Positions 15,856 through 24,693 are shown, numbered from the stretch's first letter. The stretch: 64,000 nt of DNA from RGIG4079 sp045531405 (GCA_045531405.1 JAZSDX010000076.1:30490-94489), one strand, 5' to 3'. A program made the numbers and translations. Notes: generated by a model from the sequence alone, not told the origin.

Positions 15856-17436
15856 CTAAAATTCACTTGTAAAATGGAATTTTATTTTGGGGAAATCTGA
15901 CTGAGCCATCTGAAGCACATAATTAGAATCAGCAAGAAACACATCTCTACCTTCTTTATCAACTGCCATAAATTGATGTTTGCGCTTCTTAAATGCGTCT
16001 AAAGCTTCAACATCATCACTTTCAATCCAACAGGCTTTATATAATGAAATAGGCTCCCATTTACATTGTGCACCATATTCATTTAATAGTCGATATTGAA
16101 TTACTTCAAATTGCAATTGTCCAACAGTTCCTACAATCTTACGTCCATTAAACTGATTAACAAATAATTGTGCTACACCTTCGTCCATTAATTGCTGAAT
16201 ACCTTTTTCAAGCTGTTTTGATTTCATTGGGTCGGTATTCTCAATATACTTAAACATTTCGGGAGAGAAACTTGGAAGACCTTTGAAATGCAATTGTTCA
16301 CCGGCTGTCAAAGTGTCTCCAATTTTGAAGTTTCCGGTATCAGGGATACCTACAATATCACCTGGATATGCTTCATCTACAATGTTTTTCTTTTGAGCCA
16401 TAAACGCTGTGGGCGCCGCAAATTTCATCATTTTGCCCGAACGAATGTGTTTATAGTTGGCATTACGTTCAAATTTACCTGAACAAATTTTCACAAACGC
16501 GATGCAACTGCGATGATTTGGATCCATATTGGCATGAATCTTAAAAACAAATCCTGAAAAATTATTTTCTTCTGGTTTAATTTCTCTTTCTTCAGCCTGA
16601 ATAGGACGAGGAGATGGCGCAATTTCAACAAAACAATCAAGGAGCTCTTTCACCCCAAAAGTATTAAGTGCCGAGCCAAAAAACACGGGAGCAACCTTAC
16701 CTTTCAAATACTCGTCTTTATCAAATTCAGGATAAACTCCCTCTATTAACTCTAAGTCATCACGTAGTTTTGACGCATCAACATCTCCAACATGCTCATC
16801 AATGCGAGGGTCATTTACATCTTCTATCTCAACTCGTTCTGATACCTTTTGTTTGTTTGGAGTAAACAAGTCGAGAGACTGTTCATATATATTATAAACT
16901 CCCTTAAATTTGGCACCTATATTTATAGGCCAACTTAATGGTCTCACACTGATTTTTAATTCAGATTCAAGCTCATCGAGAATTTCAAATGGATCGCGAC
17001 CTTCACGGTCAAGTTTGTTAACAAAAATAATCACCGGAGTGTTTCGCATTCGACAAACTTCCATCAACTTTCGAGTTTGTTGCTCAACGCCTTTTGCCAC
17101 ATCTACTACAATTATAACACTATCCACTGCAGTTAATGTTCGATATGTGTCTTCAGCAAAATCTTGGTGCCCTGGAGTATCTAATATATTAATTTTATAA
17201 TCTCCATAATTAAAACCCATAACAGATGTTGCAACCGATATACCACGTTGCTTCTCAATCTCCATCCAGTCAGATGTTGCCGTTTTTTTTATTTTATTTG
17301 ACTTTACAGCACCGGCAATATGGATAGCCCCTCCATACAATAGTAATTTTTCTGTTAATGTTGTTTTGCCGGCATCAGGGTGGCTAATAATCGCAAATGT
17401 GCGACGACGTTGTATCTCTTCTGTTAATGTTGACAC
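15856..17436 (-). CDS. prfC: Peptide chain release factor 3
   Basis: A 526-residue translational GTPase that recycles RF1/RF2 after termination. The G domain is canonical: SHPDAGKTTL, RGISVATSV (switch I), DTPGHQDF (switch II with its histidine) and NKLDREG, followed by the RF3-type KWEPISLYKACWIE C-terminus. The start is GTG at 17436; I see no nearby in-frame ATG, and MSTLTEEIQRRRTFAIISHP aligns with family N-termini. It lies 10 bp after rmlD and 2 bp before the SGNH gene, so an O-acetylation module shares a transcript with a translation factor. Confidence 0.96.
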   Translation of the reverse strand: MSTLTEEIQRRRTFAIISHPDAGKTTLTEKLLLYGGAIHIAGAVKSNKIKKTATSDWMEIEKQRGISVATSVMGFNYGDYKINILDTPGHQDFAEDTYRTLTAVDSVIIVVDVAKGVEQQTRKLMEVCRMRNTPVIIFVNKLDREGRDPFEILDELESELKISVRPLSWPINIGAKFKGVYNIYEQSLDLFTPNKQKVSERVEIEDVNDPRIDEHVGDVDASKLRDDLELIEGVYPEFDKDEYLKGKVAPVFFGSALNTFGVKELLDCFVEIAPSPRPIQAEEREIKPEENNFSGFVFKIHANMDPNHRSCIAFVKICSGKFERNANYKHIRSGKMMKFAAPTAFMAQKKNIVDEAYPGDIVGIPDTGNFKIGDTLTAGEQLHFKGLPSFSPEMFKYIENTDPMKSKQLEKGIQQLMDEGVAQLFVNQFNGRKIVGTVGQLQFEVIQYRLLNEYGAQCKWEPISLYKACWIESDDVEALDAFKKRKHQFMAVDKEGRDVFLADSNYVLQMAQSDFPKIKFHFTSEF

Positions 17437-17446
17437 TTTAGGATTG

Positions 17447-18310
17447 TTATTTTTCGTTATTAATTCGTTTTATACACTCAATAAGGCTATCTTGCCAATA
17501 TGGAATTTCTACTCCATATGTCGCTTTTATTCTTGATTTATCCAACACGCTATAAAATGGACGCGTTGCTGCAGTAGGGTAGTCTTCTGTAGGAATTGGT
17601 GTTATTTCACACCCCGTTATACCTGTAATACGATGAATTGCTTTTGCAAAATCATACCATGAACAAACGCCCTCGTTTGAAAAATGGAATATACCTTCTA
17701 CCCATTGATTAGATATCAATATTCTATATATTGCTTTCGCTAAGTCTAACGCATAAGTTGGTGTTCCTATTTGATCACAAACAACCTTTAGATGCTCGCG
17801 TTCTTGTCCAAGACGCATCATTGTTTTTACAAAGTTATTCCCATATGGCGAGTAAAGCCACGATGTACGAATAATGATACTATCTGGAGCCAATGCTAAC
17901 AATGCCGTTTCACCTTTTCGTTTTGTTGTACCATATTGAGAAATAGGATTTACTTTATCCGACTCCTTATATGGCCTGTGAGCGGTTCCATCAAAAACAT
18001 AATCAGTTGATACATGTATAACTTTTGCACCAACTTCATCGGCTGCATTTGCAATATTCTGAACGGCATTTATGTTTACCGTTGCACATTCTAGTTTTTG
18101 CTCCTCTGCTTTATCTACTGCCGTATATGCAGCACAGTTTACAATATGACTTACTTCATTTAATTTAACAAACGTCATTACAGCTTCAGCATTTGTTAAA
18201 TCCAACTCCGCTATATCTGTATATAACGTATTCCCAGGGATTTCAGCCTCAAGGACATTCTTTAATTCATTTCCTAATTGCCCATTCGCACCGGTTACTA
18301 ATATCTTCAT
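17447..18310 (-). CDS. rmlD: dTDP-4-dehydrorhamnose reductase
   Basis: A 287-residue short-chain-type reductase that makes dTDP-L-rhamnose, a surface-glycan precursor. The NAD(P)-binding motif GANGQLGNEL is at residues 7-16, HVSTDYVFDG at about 99-108, and the catalytic Tyr-Lys pair at Y126/K130 (YGTTK). rmlA, B and C are not in this window. It heads the group rmlD-prfC-SGNH-SGNH-MBOAT with spacers of 10 bp or less and has its own promoter upstream. Confidence 0.94.
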   Translation of the reverse strand: MKILVTGANGQLGNELKNVLEAEIPGNTLYTDIAELDLTNAEAVMTFVKLNEVSHIVNCAAYTAVDKAEEQKLECATVNINAVQNIANAADEVGAKVIHVSTDYVFDGTAHRPYKESDKVNPISQYGTTKRKGETALLALAPDSIIIRTSWLYSPYGNNFVKTMMRLGQEREHLKVVCDQIGTPTYALDLAKAIYRILISNQWVEGIFHFSNEGVCSWYDFAKAIHRITGITGCEITPIPTEDYPTAATRPFYSVLDKSRIKATYGVEIPYWQDSLIECIKRINNEK

Positions 18311-18334
18311 AATTACAATAATCTAATTAGGCTA

Positions 18335-18374
18335 CAAAGATACTGCAAATCACTCGCATCTGCAAAACGCAGAT
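18335..18374 (-). promoter_or_regulatory. Promoter of the rmlD-prfC-SGNH-MBOAT group, overlapped by an inverted repeat
   Basis: TATCTTTG (18342 to 18335, minus strand) with TTG (18365-18363) 20 bp upstream. The perfect repeat ATCTGC/GCAGAT (18358-18374, 5-nt loop) straddles the -33 element and could be an operator, or a weak terminator of the DUF4924 gene. Confidence 0.6.
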
Positions 18375-18420
18375 AGGTTTTAGTTTGCCATTTATTTATA
18401 TTTTTGTGCCCAAATAAATA

Positions 18421-18972
18421 TTAATCTTCATTTTTAAATAATTTATCTTCTGAATCAAGATTAAAATAATGAGAGAGTAAGGCAATAAAACGAGAAACTT
18501 GAGTTAGAGCTATTTGCGTATCTTTTGTTATTTCTTTCCCTTGCAATCTAAGAAGCAACATTCCATATAATGCAGTAAAACATGTTTCTAATTCACCATG
18601 TTTGTTTTCTCCAGCTTTAGCTCGCAACTCCACAATAAATGGCAAAGTTTTATAATATTCAGCACTATATTCTGCAAACTGATGGTCTTTTAATACAGCA
18701 TCATGCAATTGAGCCAATTGTAATATTATGTTTTTATTTAATTGCAAATGCCCACTTTTTACAACATCTTCGCGACGCATCATATCAATCAACGACTCAT
18801 ACCACTCAATCATTTGCTTGCGTTGCTCTTCTGAAAGCCCAAAGCGATCAACAACATTGGTTGTTATGCGATCAATATCCAGCTCATTTGCTCGAATCAA
18901 ATCTTCTATTTGCCACATATATAATAAATACTCGGCAATATTTTCTTTTCTTTTTTGTGATGCAATAAACAT
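18421..18972 (-). CDS. DUF4924 family protein
   Basis: A 183-residue soluble, mainly helical protein recognised as DUF4924, a Bacteroidetes family of unknown function. The N-terminus IASQKRKENIAEYLLYMWQ and the middle EYSAEYYKTLPFIVELRAKA are characteristic. There is no signal peptide, membrane segment or obvious catalytic motif. It precedes rmlD by 110 bp with an independent promoter between them, and diverges from tRNA-Gln. Confidence 0.82.
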   Translation of the reverse strand: MFIASQKRKENIAEYLLYMWQIEDLIRANELDIDRITTNVVDRFGLSEEQRKQMIEWYESLIDMMRREDVVKSGHLQLNKNIILQLAQLHDAVLKDHQFAEYSAEYYKTLPFIVELRAKAGENKHGELETCFTALYGMLLLRLQGKEITKDTQIALTQVSRFIALLSHYFNLDSEDKLFKNED

Positions 18973-19069
18973 ATAATTACTAAATATTTAGTTTCATCAT
19001 AATCCCATAATTTGAGATTTCATCATTATTATATTCCATATTTTGTACAAATGTACTAAATATTTTCAT

Positions 19070-19077
19070 TAACTTTG
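19070..19077 (+). promoter_or_regulatory. Promoter -7 element of tRNA-Gln
   Basis: TAACTTTG fits TAnnTTTG and ends 19 bp before the tRNA 5' end, a spacing that suits a tRNA gene with a short 5' leader. Confidence 0.65.
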
Positions 19078-19096
19078 CAACGATTTACACATCTAT

Positions 19097-19167
19097 TGCC
19101 TTGTGGTGTAATGGTAGCACGTCGGATTCTGGTTCCGCCTGTGAGGGTTCGAATCCTTCCAAGGCAA
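19097..19167 (+). tRNA. tRNA-Gln (anticodon CUG)
   Basis: A 71-nt cloverleaf. The acceptor TGCCTTG (19097-19103) pairs with CAAGGCA (19160-19166), with discriminator A. The D arm is GTG-TAATGGTAG-CAC. The anticodon stem is CGGA/TCCG around loop TTCTGGT, giving CTG. The T arm has loop TTCGAAT. The outermost anticodon-stem pair looks mismatched (T-C). The CCA end is not encoded. The gene for its synthetase, glnS, lies 3.8 kb downstream. Confidence 0.94.
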
Positions 19168-19240
19168 CATCCAATTTTAATCCTATAAATACAACTAACA
19201 AATTTGTAAAGAAGGGGACATCTCTAACCCCTAAAATTTA

Positions 19241-19263
19241 AGGCACTCTTAAGTGCCTTTTTT
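19241..19263 (+). terminator. Terminator after tRNA-Gln
   Basis: AGGCACT (19241-19247) and AGTGCCT (19252-19258) form a perfect 7-bp stem with a 4-nt loop, followed by six T. Confidence 0.88.
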
Positions 19264-19545
19264 AATAAATATATGAGTATTATATCACATTGCGAGGGTG
19301 GGACGATAATATCGCGAATAATGTATAATAGTATATCAAGAATGTGGTAACGTTTTTGCCTAAAACTTGTTCTTGTTACCATTTTTCAAGTCATTAATTA
19401 CATAAAACGGCTATAAACTCTCATCTTCAAACAAAAAACTCACTTTTATATCATAAAGTTACCAAAAATTTAACTATCTTTGCAGTCGATTTTGCCTATT
19501 TGCGTAAAATCAACAACGATATATCGACTAAAACATATTTAACAA
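19264..19545 (+). promoter_or_regulatory. thrS upstream region: promoter and short repeats
   Basis: TATCTTTG (19475-19482) is a strong -7 element and would give a leader of about 55 nt. Inside that leader lies the perfect palindrome CGATATATCG (19517-19526). Upstream are TGGTAAC (19345-19351) and its inverted copy GTTACCA (19375-19381), with another GTTACCA at 19458-19464 just ahead of the -7 element. A second palindrome, CGATAATATCG, is at 19304-19314. I see no T-box-like specifier or leader peptide in the predicted transcript. Confidence 0.55.
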
Positions 19546-21483
19546 ATGATAAATATTACGTTTCCCGACAATAGCGTAAAACAATTTGAAAGTGGCATCA
19601 CTCCACTTCAAATTGCAGAAAGCATTAGCCCTCGATTGGCTCAAGACGTACTTGCTGCATCTATTAATGACCAAGAATGGGATTTAACTCGTCCCATAAT
19701 CAATGATGCATCTATCAAACTATTCAAATGGGATGACACCGAAGGTAAACATGCTTTTTGGCATAGTTCTGCACACTTGTTGGCTGAAGCTCTTCAAGAG
19801 TTATACCCTGGTGTAAAATTTGGCATTGGTCCGGCTATTGAAAATGGATTTTATTACGACATTGATCCAGGCAAACATTCTATCTCTGCTGCAGACTTCT
19901 CTAATATTGAGAAGAAAATGATAGAACTCGCTCAACGTAAAGAAGACATCGTTCGTAATGACATCTCAAAATCTGACGCGTTAAAACTTTTTGGAGATAG
20001 GGGAGAAGTATATAAATGCGAACTTATCAACGAACTTGAAGACGGAACCATCTCAACATATACACAAGGTTCGTTTACTGACCTTTGCCGTGGTCCACAT
20101 ATTCCCAACACAGCACCAATAAAAGCTGTAAAAATTACATCTCTTGCTGGGGCTTATTGGCGTGGCGACGAGAAACGCGACCAATTGGTAAGAGTTTATG
20201 GCATCTCATTCCCTAAAAAGAAAATGCTTGATGAGTATCTTGTAATGCTTGAAGAAGCAAAGAAACGAGATCACCGCAAATTAGGGAAAGAAATGGAGCT
20301 ATTTGCATTTTCTCAAAATGTTGGAGCAGGTCTTCCTTTGTGGTTACCCAAGGGTGCAGCTTTACGCGATCGTCTCGAACAATTCCTTCGCAAAATACAA
20401 AAACAATATGGCTACCAACAAGTAATCACACCTCACATTGGCAACAAAATGCTATATGTAACATCCGGTCACTATGCAAAATATGGAAAAGATTCATTCC
20501 AACCAATTCACACACCAGAAGAAGGAGAGGAATACTTGCTTAAACCTATGAATTGTCCTCACCACTGTGAGATATTCAAAGCATTCCCACGTTCTTATCG
20601 TGAGTTGCCATTACGTCTTGCCGAGTTTGGCACAGTGTATCGCTATGAGCAAAGCGGAGAGCTTCATGGTCTGACACGTGTGCGTGGGTTTACTCAAGAT
20701 GATGCCCATATTTTCTGCGCTCCCGATCAAATAAAAGATGAATTCCTAAAAGTAATGGATATTATCTTGTTTATCTTCAAGGCTCTTAAATTTGATAATT
20801 TTGAAGCGCAAATTTCGCTACGCGATCCCAATAACAAAGAGAAATACATTGGTAGCGACGAAAATTGGCGACTTGCCGAAAACGCAATCATTGAAGCATG
20901 TGCAGAGAAAGGATTAAATGCGCGCACCGAGCTTGGTGAGGCAGCATTCTATGGTCCCAAACTTGACTTTATGGTTAAGGATGCACTTGGTCGTCGTTGG
21001 CAACTTGGTACAATTCAAGTTGACTACAACCTTCCTGAACGTTTCCAACTTGAATATACCGGAGCCAACAATCAAAAACATCGTCCGGTAATGATTCATC
21101 GTGCGCCATTTGGTTCAATGGAACGCTTTGTGGCTGTGTTGCTCGAACACACTGCCGGCAAATTCCCATTGTGGCTGGCTACCGACCAAGCCGTCATTCT
21201 ACCTATCAGCGAAAAATTCAATGACTACGCCTATAAAGTAGCAAAAGAGCTCAACGATAAAGACATTCGTGCTATTGTTGATGACCGAAATGAAAAAATA
21301 GGTAAGAAAATTCGCGATAACGAACTAAAAAGAATCCCTTATTTGCTCATTGTTGGAGAAAAAGAAGCAGAAAATGATGAAATTTCTGTAAGAAAACAGG
21401 GCGAAGGTGATAAAGGTTCAATGAAAATTACTAACTTTGCAGAAAATTTGACCGCTGAAGTTGAAAACATGACAAATCAATAA
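19546..21483 (+). CDS. thrS: Threonyl-tRNA synthetase
   Basis: A 645-residue class II synthetase charging tRNA-Thr. Domains in order: TGS (about 1-60), editing domain with HSSAHLLAEAL and DLCRGPHIPN, the catalytic core with MNCPHHCEIF (zinc-binding Cys), TRVRGFTQDDAHIF (motif 2), FYGPKLDF and HRAPFGSMERF (motif 3), and the anticodon-binding domain from about 540. Full length. It heads the conserved translation operon thrS-infC-rpmI-rplT, with infC only 7 bp downstream. Confidence 0.97.
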   Translation: MINITFPDNSVKQFESGITPLQIAESISPRLAQDVLAASINDQEWDLTRPIINDASIKLFKWDDTEGKHAFWHSSAHLLAEALQELYPGVKFGIGPAIENGFYYDIDPGKHSISAADFSNIEKKMIELAQRKEDIVRNDISKSDALKLFGDRGEVYKCELINELEDGTISTYTQGSFTDLCRGPHIPNTAPIKAVKITSLAGAYWRGDEKRDQLVRVYGISFPKKKMLDEYLVMLEEAKKRDHRKLGKEMELFAFSQNVGAGLPLWLPKGAALRDRLEQFLRKIQKQYGYQQVITPHIGNKMLYVTSGHYAKYGKDSFQPIHTPEEGEEYLLKPMNCPHHCEIFKAFPRSYRELPLRLAEFGTVYRYEQSGELHGLTRVRGFTQDDAHIFCAPDQIKDEFLKVMDIILFIFKALKFDNFEAQISLRDPNNKEKYIGSDENWRLAENAIIEACAEKGLNARTELGEAAFYGPKLDFMVKDALGRRWQLGTIQVDYNLPERFQLEYTGANNQKHRPVMIHRAPFGSMERFVAVLLEHTAGKFPLWLATDQAVILPISEKFNDYAYKVAKELNDKDIRAIVDDRNEKIGKKIRDNELKRIPYLLIVGEKEAENDEISVRKQGEGDKGSMKITNFAENLTAEVENMTNQ

Positions 21484-21490
21484 TTACCGA

Positions 21491-22075
21491 ATGGAGAAAA
21501 AGCCCTTTAATGGACCTCAGCCTAATCGCAATAACGGTGGGCAACAACGCAAAGGCGACAAAAACACAAAAGAGCCTTATTTGATTAACGAACAGATTCG
21601 TGCTCGTGAAGTACGTCTCGTTGGCGACAATGTGGAAATTGGTGTATATTCAATTTCTGAAGCATTAAAAATTGCCGACGAGCAAGGTCTTGACCTTATT
21701 GAAATTTCGCCAAATGCAGAACCTCCTGTTTGTAAAATTCTTGATTATCAAAAATTCTTATACCAACAAAAAAAGCGACTTAAAGAACAGAAGGCAAAAT
21801 CCACGAAAATTGTAGTAAAAGAAATTCGTTTTGGACCTCAAACCGACGACCACGACTACAACTTCAAATTAAAACATGCCATCGGGTTCTTAAAAGAAGG
21901 TGCAAAAGTAAAAGCCTATGTATTCTTCAAAGGTCGCTCAATATTATTTAAGGAACAAGGGGAGGTACTACTTCTTCGTTTTGCAAACGACTTAGAAGAA
22001 TTCGGAAAAGTTGAACAGATGCCGGTTCTTGAAGGTAAAAGGATGATTTTAATGATTACTCCAAAGAAAAAATAA
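21491..22075 (+). CDS. infC: Translation initiation factor IF-3
   Basis: A 194-residue factor that binds the 30S subunit and checks start-codon selection. A Gly/Asn/Gln-rich N-terminal extension of about 25 residues precedes the N-domain (YLINEQIRAREVRLVG, AEPPVCKILDYQKFLYQ), the lysine linker and the C-domain (KEIRFGPQTDDHDYNFKLKHA, FFKGRSILFKEQG). It starts with ATG, so the AUU start used for self-regulation in enteric bacteria is absent. It sits 7 bp after thrS and 64 bp before rpmI. Confidence 0.96.
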   Translation: MEKKPFNGPQPNRNNGGQQRKGDKNTKEPYLINEQIRAREVRLVGDNVEIGVYSISEALKIADEQGLDLIEISPNAEPPVCKILDYQKFLYQQKKRLKEQKAKSTKIVVKEIRFGPQTDDHDYNFKLKHAIGFLKEGAKVKAYVFFKGRSILFKEQGEVLLLRFANDLEEFGKVEQMPVLEGKRMILMITPKKK

Positions 22076-22139
22076 CATCAACGTCACGTGTGGCGTGGAT
22101 AATTTAAATAATTCGAATTAATTTTTAAAAGTAACAAAA

Positions 22140-22337
22140 ATGCCAAAGATTAAAACTAACTCCGGTGCCAAAAAGAGGTTTGCCCTTACCGGATCAGGAA
22201 AAATCAAAAGAAAACATGCTTTTAAGAGTCACATCTTAACAAAGAAGACTAAAAAGCAAAAAAGAAACCTTACTCATTTCTCTACAGTAGCAAAAGTTGA
22301 CGAGAGCAACGTAAAGGCATTACTTGCCCTCAAATAA
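22140..22337 (+). CDS. rpmI: 50S ribosomal protein L35
   Basis: A 65-residue, very basic ribosomal protein. PKIKTNSGAKKRFALTGSGK and the HAFKSHILTKKTKKQKRNL stretch are diagnostic. The 64-bp spacer after infC holds a small hairpin (CACG/CGTG in CACGTGTGGCGTG) that could be a site of autogenous control. rplT follows 103 bp later. Confidence 0.97.
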   Translation: MPKIKTNSGAKKRFALTGSGKIKRKHAFKSHILTKKTKKQKRNLTHFSTVAKVDESNVKALLALK

Positions 22338-22387
22338 TTTAGGTTTCAAGTTTTAATTCGTGATTTTTTAATTTTTTTATTAACCGA

Positions 22388-22456
22388 ATGTTTAGCACTA
22401 AAGAGCAAAAAGCCGCTAACATTCAAAAAATTCAAAGAAAATGCCAAGATCAGTAA
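22388..22456 (+). CDS. Possible 22-codon upstream ORF overlapping the rplT start
   Basis: ATG at 22388 opens a reading frame rich in Lys and Gln (MFSTKEQKAANIQKIQRK...) that ends at TAA 22454-22456, 16 nt inside rplT in another frame. It occupies most of the rpmI-rplT spacer. It could couple translation of rplT to a leader peptide, or be chance. No coding evidence exists beyond position. Confidence 0.2.
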   Translation: MFSTKEQKAANIQKIQRKCQDQ

Positions 22457-22791
22457 ACCACGTTGCCTCAAGAGCACGTAGAAAGAAAATCTTAAAACTC
22501 ACAAGAGGTTATTACGGATGTCGCAAAAATGTATGGACTGTAGCCAAAAACACTTGGGAAAAAGGTCTTACTTATGCTTACCGTGATCGCAAAAACAAAA
22601 AGCGTAATTTCCGTGCACTCTGGATTCAACGTATCAATGCCGCTGCACGCTTAGAAGATTTGTCTTATTCTAAGTTAATGGGACTTATCCACAAATCAGG
22701 TATTGAAATTAATCGCAAAGTGCTTGCCGACCTCGCGCTCAACAATCCTGCTGCATTCAAAGCAATTGTTGAAAAAGTAAAAAACGCTTAA
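22441..22791 (+). CDS. rplT: 50S ribosomal protein L20
   Basis: A 116-residue basic ribosomal protein needed for early 50S assembly. PRSVNHVASRARRKKILKL, GYYGCRKNVWTVAKN and YRDRKNKKRNFRALWIQRINAA are diagnostic in pieces along its length, and AALNPAAF-like LNNPAAFKAIVEKV closes it. L20 often represses its own operon in bacteria; the rpmI-rplT spacer has no obvious fold that proves this here. It is the last gene of the operon, before a strong terminator. Confidence 0.97.
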   Translation: MPRSVNHVASRARRKKILKLTRGYYGCRKNVWTVAKNTWEKGLTYAYRDRKNKKRNFRALWIQRINAAARLEDLSYSKLMGLIHKSGIEINRKVLADLALNNPAAFKAIVEKVKNA

Positions 22792-22820
22792 GTTTTTAAC
22801 TTTTAGGCATAATTAAAATA

Positions 22821-22857
22821 AACGAGTAACCCAAATCGGATTACTCGTTTATTTTTT
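22821..22857 (+). terminator. Terminator of the thrS-infC-rpmI-rplT operon
   Basis: AACGAGTAA (22821-22829) pairs perfectly with TTACTCGTT (22841-22849), followed by a T-rich run. Confidence 0.88.
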
Positions 22858-22903
22858 TCATAAGTTTTAATCTTATAATTACTATTCTATCAAGAATATT
22901 GAT

Positions 22904-22911
22904 TAATTTTG
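22904..22911 (+). promoter_or_regulatory. Promoter -7 element of glnS
   Basis: TAATTTTG matches TAnnTTTG, 45 bp before the glnS ATG. No clear -33 TTG is seen. Confidence 0.55.
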
Positions 22912-22955
22912 TATTATAGAACTATATTAATCAGAAATCAATAAAGACAAGTGTC

Positions 22956-24659
22956 ATGACTGAGATAAACGAAGTTGAAAATACCGAGAAGAAAGGGCTT
23001 AACTTTGTTGAGCAATTAGTAATGGAGGATTTACAAGCCGGGAAGAATGAAGGACGACTAAATACCCGTTTCCCACCTGAACCAAATGGATATCTTCATA
23101 TTGGACACGCAAAAGCTATTTGCATGGACTTCGGTATAGCCGAAAAATTTGGAGGAACATGCAATTTACGATTTGACGACACAAATCCAGTCAAAGAAGA
23201 CGTAGAATATGTTGATTCTATCAGAGAAGACATTCATTGGTTAGGTTTTGACTGGGGAGATCGCGAATATTATGCATCTGATTATTTCCCTCAATTATAC
23301 GATTTAGCCATTCGTCTTATTAAAGAAGGAAAAGCATATGTAGATGATCAATCATCCGAAGAAATTGCATCACAGAAAGGCTCGCCCACGGTTCCTGGTA
23401 TAGAAAGTCCATATCGCAATCGTTCGGTAGAAGAAAATCTTGATTTATTCCAACGAATGAATGCTGGCGAATTTGAAGAAGGTAGCCGCGTACTTCGTGC
23501 AAAGATTGATATGGCATCTTCAAATATGCATTTTCGTGATCCTATAATGTATCGCATTATTAAGCATCCTCATCATCGCACTGGCACAACATGGAAAGTG
23601 TATCCTATGTATGATTTTGCTCATGGACAAAGTGACTACTTTGAAGGTGTTACACATTCAATTTGCACCTTGGAGTTTGTGCCTCACCGTCCGTTATACG
23701 AGTATTATGTAAAAGAACTTGCCGATGAAACTTATTGCCCACGACAAATAGAGTTTAATCGCTTGAATTTAACATATACAGTAATGAGCAAAAGGAAGCT
23801 GCTCCAATTAGTGCAAGAAGGTTTAGTCGCAGGATGGGATGATCCTCGTATGCCTACCATCTCGGGGATGCGTCGTCGCGGATATACACCTCAATCAATA
23901 AAGAATTTTATATCTACTATTGGATATACAAAATATGAAGCCTTAAACAGCATTTCATTGCTTGAACATGCTGTGAGAGAGGATTTGAATAAGACTTCTA
24001 CTCGAGCTATGGCTGTGCTTAATCCGGTAAAATTGGTAATAACCAACTATCCCGATGGCGAATGTGAAATGGTAGAAATGGAAAATAATCCTGAAAATCC
24101 TAATGGTGGAACACACCAAATGCCATTCTCTCGTGAGATTTACATTGAGCGTGAAGACTTTATGGAAAATCCTCCTAAGAAATTTTTCCGTCTCGCTCCT
24201 GATGGAGAAGTGCGTCTTAAAGGTGCATACATTATAAAATGTACAGGAGTGAAGAAAGATGCCGAAGGTAATATTGAAGAGATTTATTGTACGTATGATC
24301 CAAATACTCGTAGTGGATTGCCCGGAAGTGCTCGTAAGGTAAAAGGAACTTTGCATTGGGTTTCTGCACAACATGCAATAGATGCAACAGTGCGTTTATA
24401 TGACCGTCTTTTTGAAGTGGAAAATCCGGCAGCTGAAACAGAACGTGATTTTCGTGATATGCTCAACCCTAATTCTCTTAAAGTTATTGAAGGTGTTAAA
24501 GTGGAGCCATTTATTGCTGAAAATGCATATCAATGGCATAAATTCCAATTTCAACGTATTGGATATTTTACTCCTGATTATGACTCAACTTCCGAAAAAC
24601 TAATTTTTAATCGCACAATTGCCCTTAAAGATAGTTGGGAAAAAACTCAAAAAAAATAA
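22956..24659 (+). CDS. glnS: Glutaminyl-tRNA synthetase
   Basis: A 567-residue class I synthetase charging tRNA-Gln directly. The HIGH motif is H48-I-G-H51 in PPEPNGYLHIGHAK, and the KMSKS equivalent is VMSKRK. DWGDREYYASDYFPQLYDLA and YDFAHGQSDYFEGVTHS fit GlnRS rather than GluRS, and a two-barrel anticodon-binding domain follows from about 345. Having GlnRS means the indirect GatCAB route is not needed for Gln-tRNA. It is a single-gene unit with its own promoter and terminator. Confidence 0.96.
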   Translation: MTEINEVENTEKKGLNFVEQLVMEDLQAGKNEGRLNTRFPPEPNGYLHIGHAKAICMDFGIAEKFGGTCNLRFDDTNPVKEDVEYVDSIREDIHWLGFDWGDREYYASDYFPQLYDLAIRLIKEGKAYVDDQSSEEIASQKGSPTVPGIESPYRNRSVEENLDLFQRMNAGEFEEGSRVLRAKIDMASSNMHFRDPIMYRIIKHPHHRTGTTWKVYPMYDFAHGQSDYFEGVTHSICTLEFVPHRPLYEYYVKELADETYCPRQIEFNRLNLTYTVMSKRKLLQLVQEGLVAGWDDPRMPTISGMRRRGYTPQSIKNFISTIGYTKYEALNSISLLEHAVREDLNKTSTRAMAVLNPVKLVITNYPDGECEMVEMENNPENPNGGTHQMPFSREIYIEREDFMENPPKKFFRLAPDGEVRLKGAYIIKCTGVKKDAEGNIEEIYCTYDPNTRSGLPGSARKVKGTLHWVSAQHAIDATVRLYDRLFEVENPAAETERDFRDMLNPNSLKVIEGVKVEPFIAENAYQWHKFQFQRIGYFTPDYDSTSEKLIFNRTIALKDSWEKTQKK

Positions 24660-24693
24660 GCATTGCTTATTCCTTTTTACATCATTGCCACAA

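Noticed and set aside
19273..19350. A 25-codon frame upstream of thrS
   Set aside because: It lies well upstream of the predicted promoter and has no coding signal beyond being open.
19168..19545. A T-box leader for thrS
   Set aside because: No T-box sequence or specifier stem was seen, and the transcript from the -7 element leaves only about 55 nt.
23955..24374. A 139-residue open frame on the minus strand
   Set aside because: Antisense of glnS with no start context or homology.
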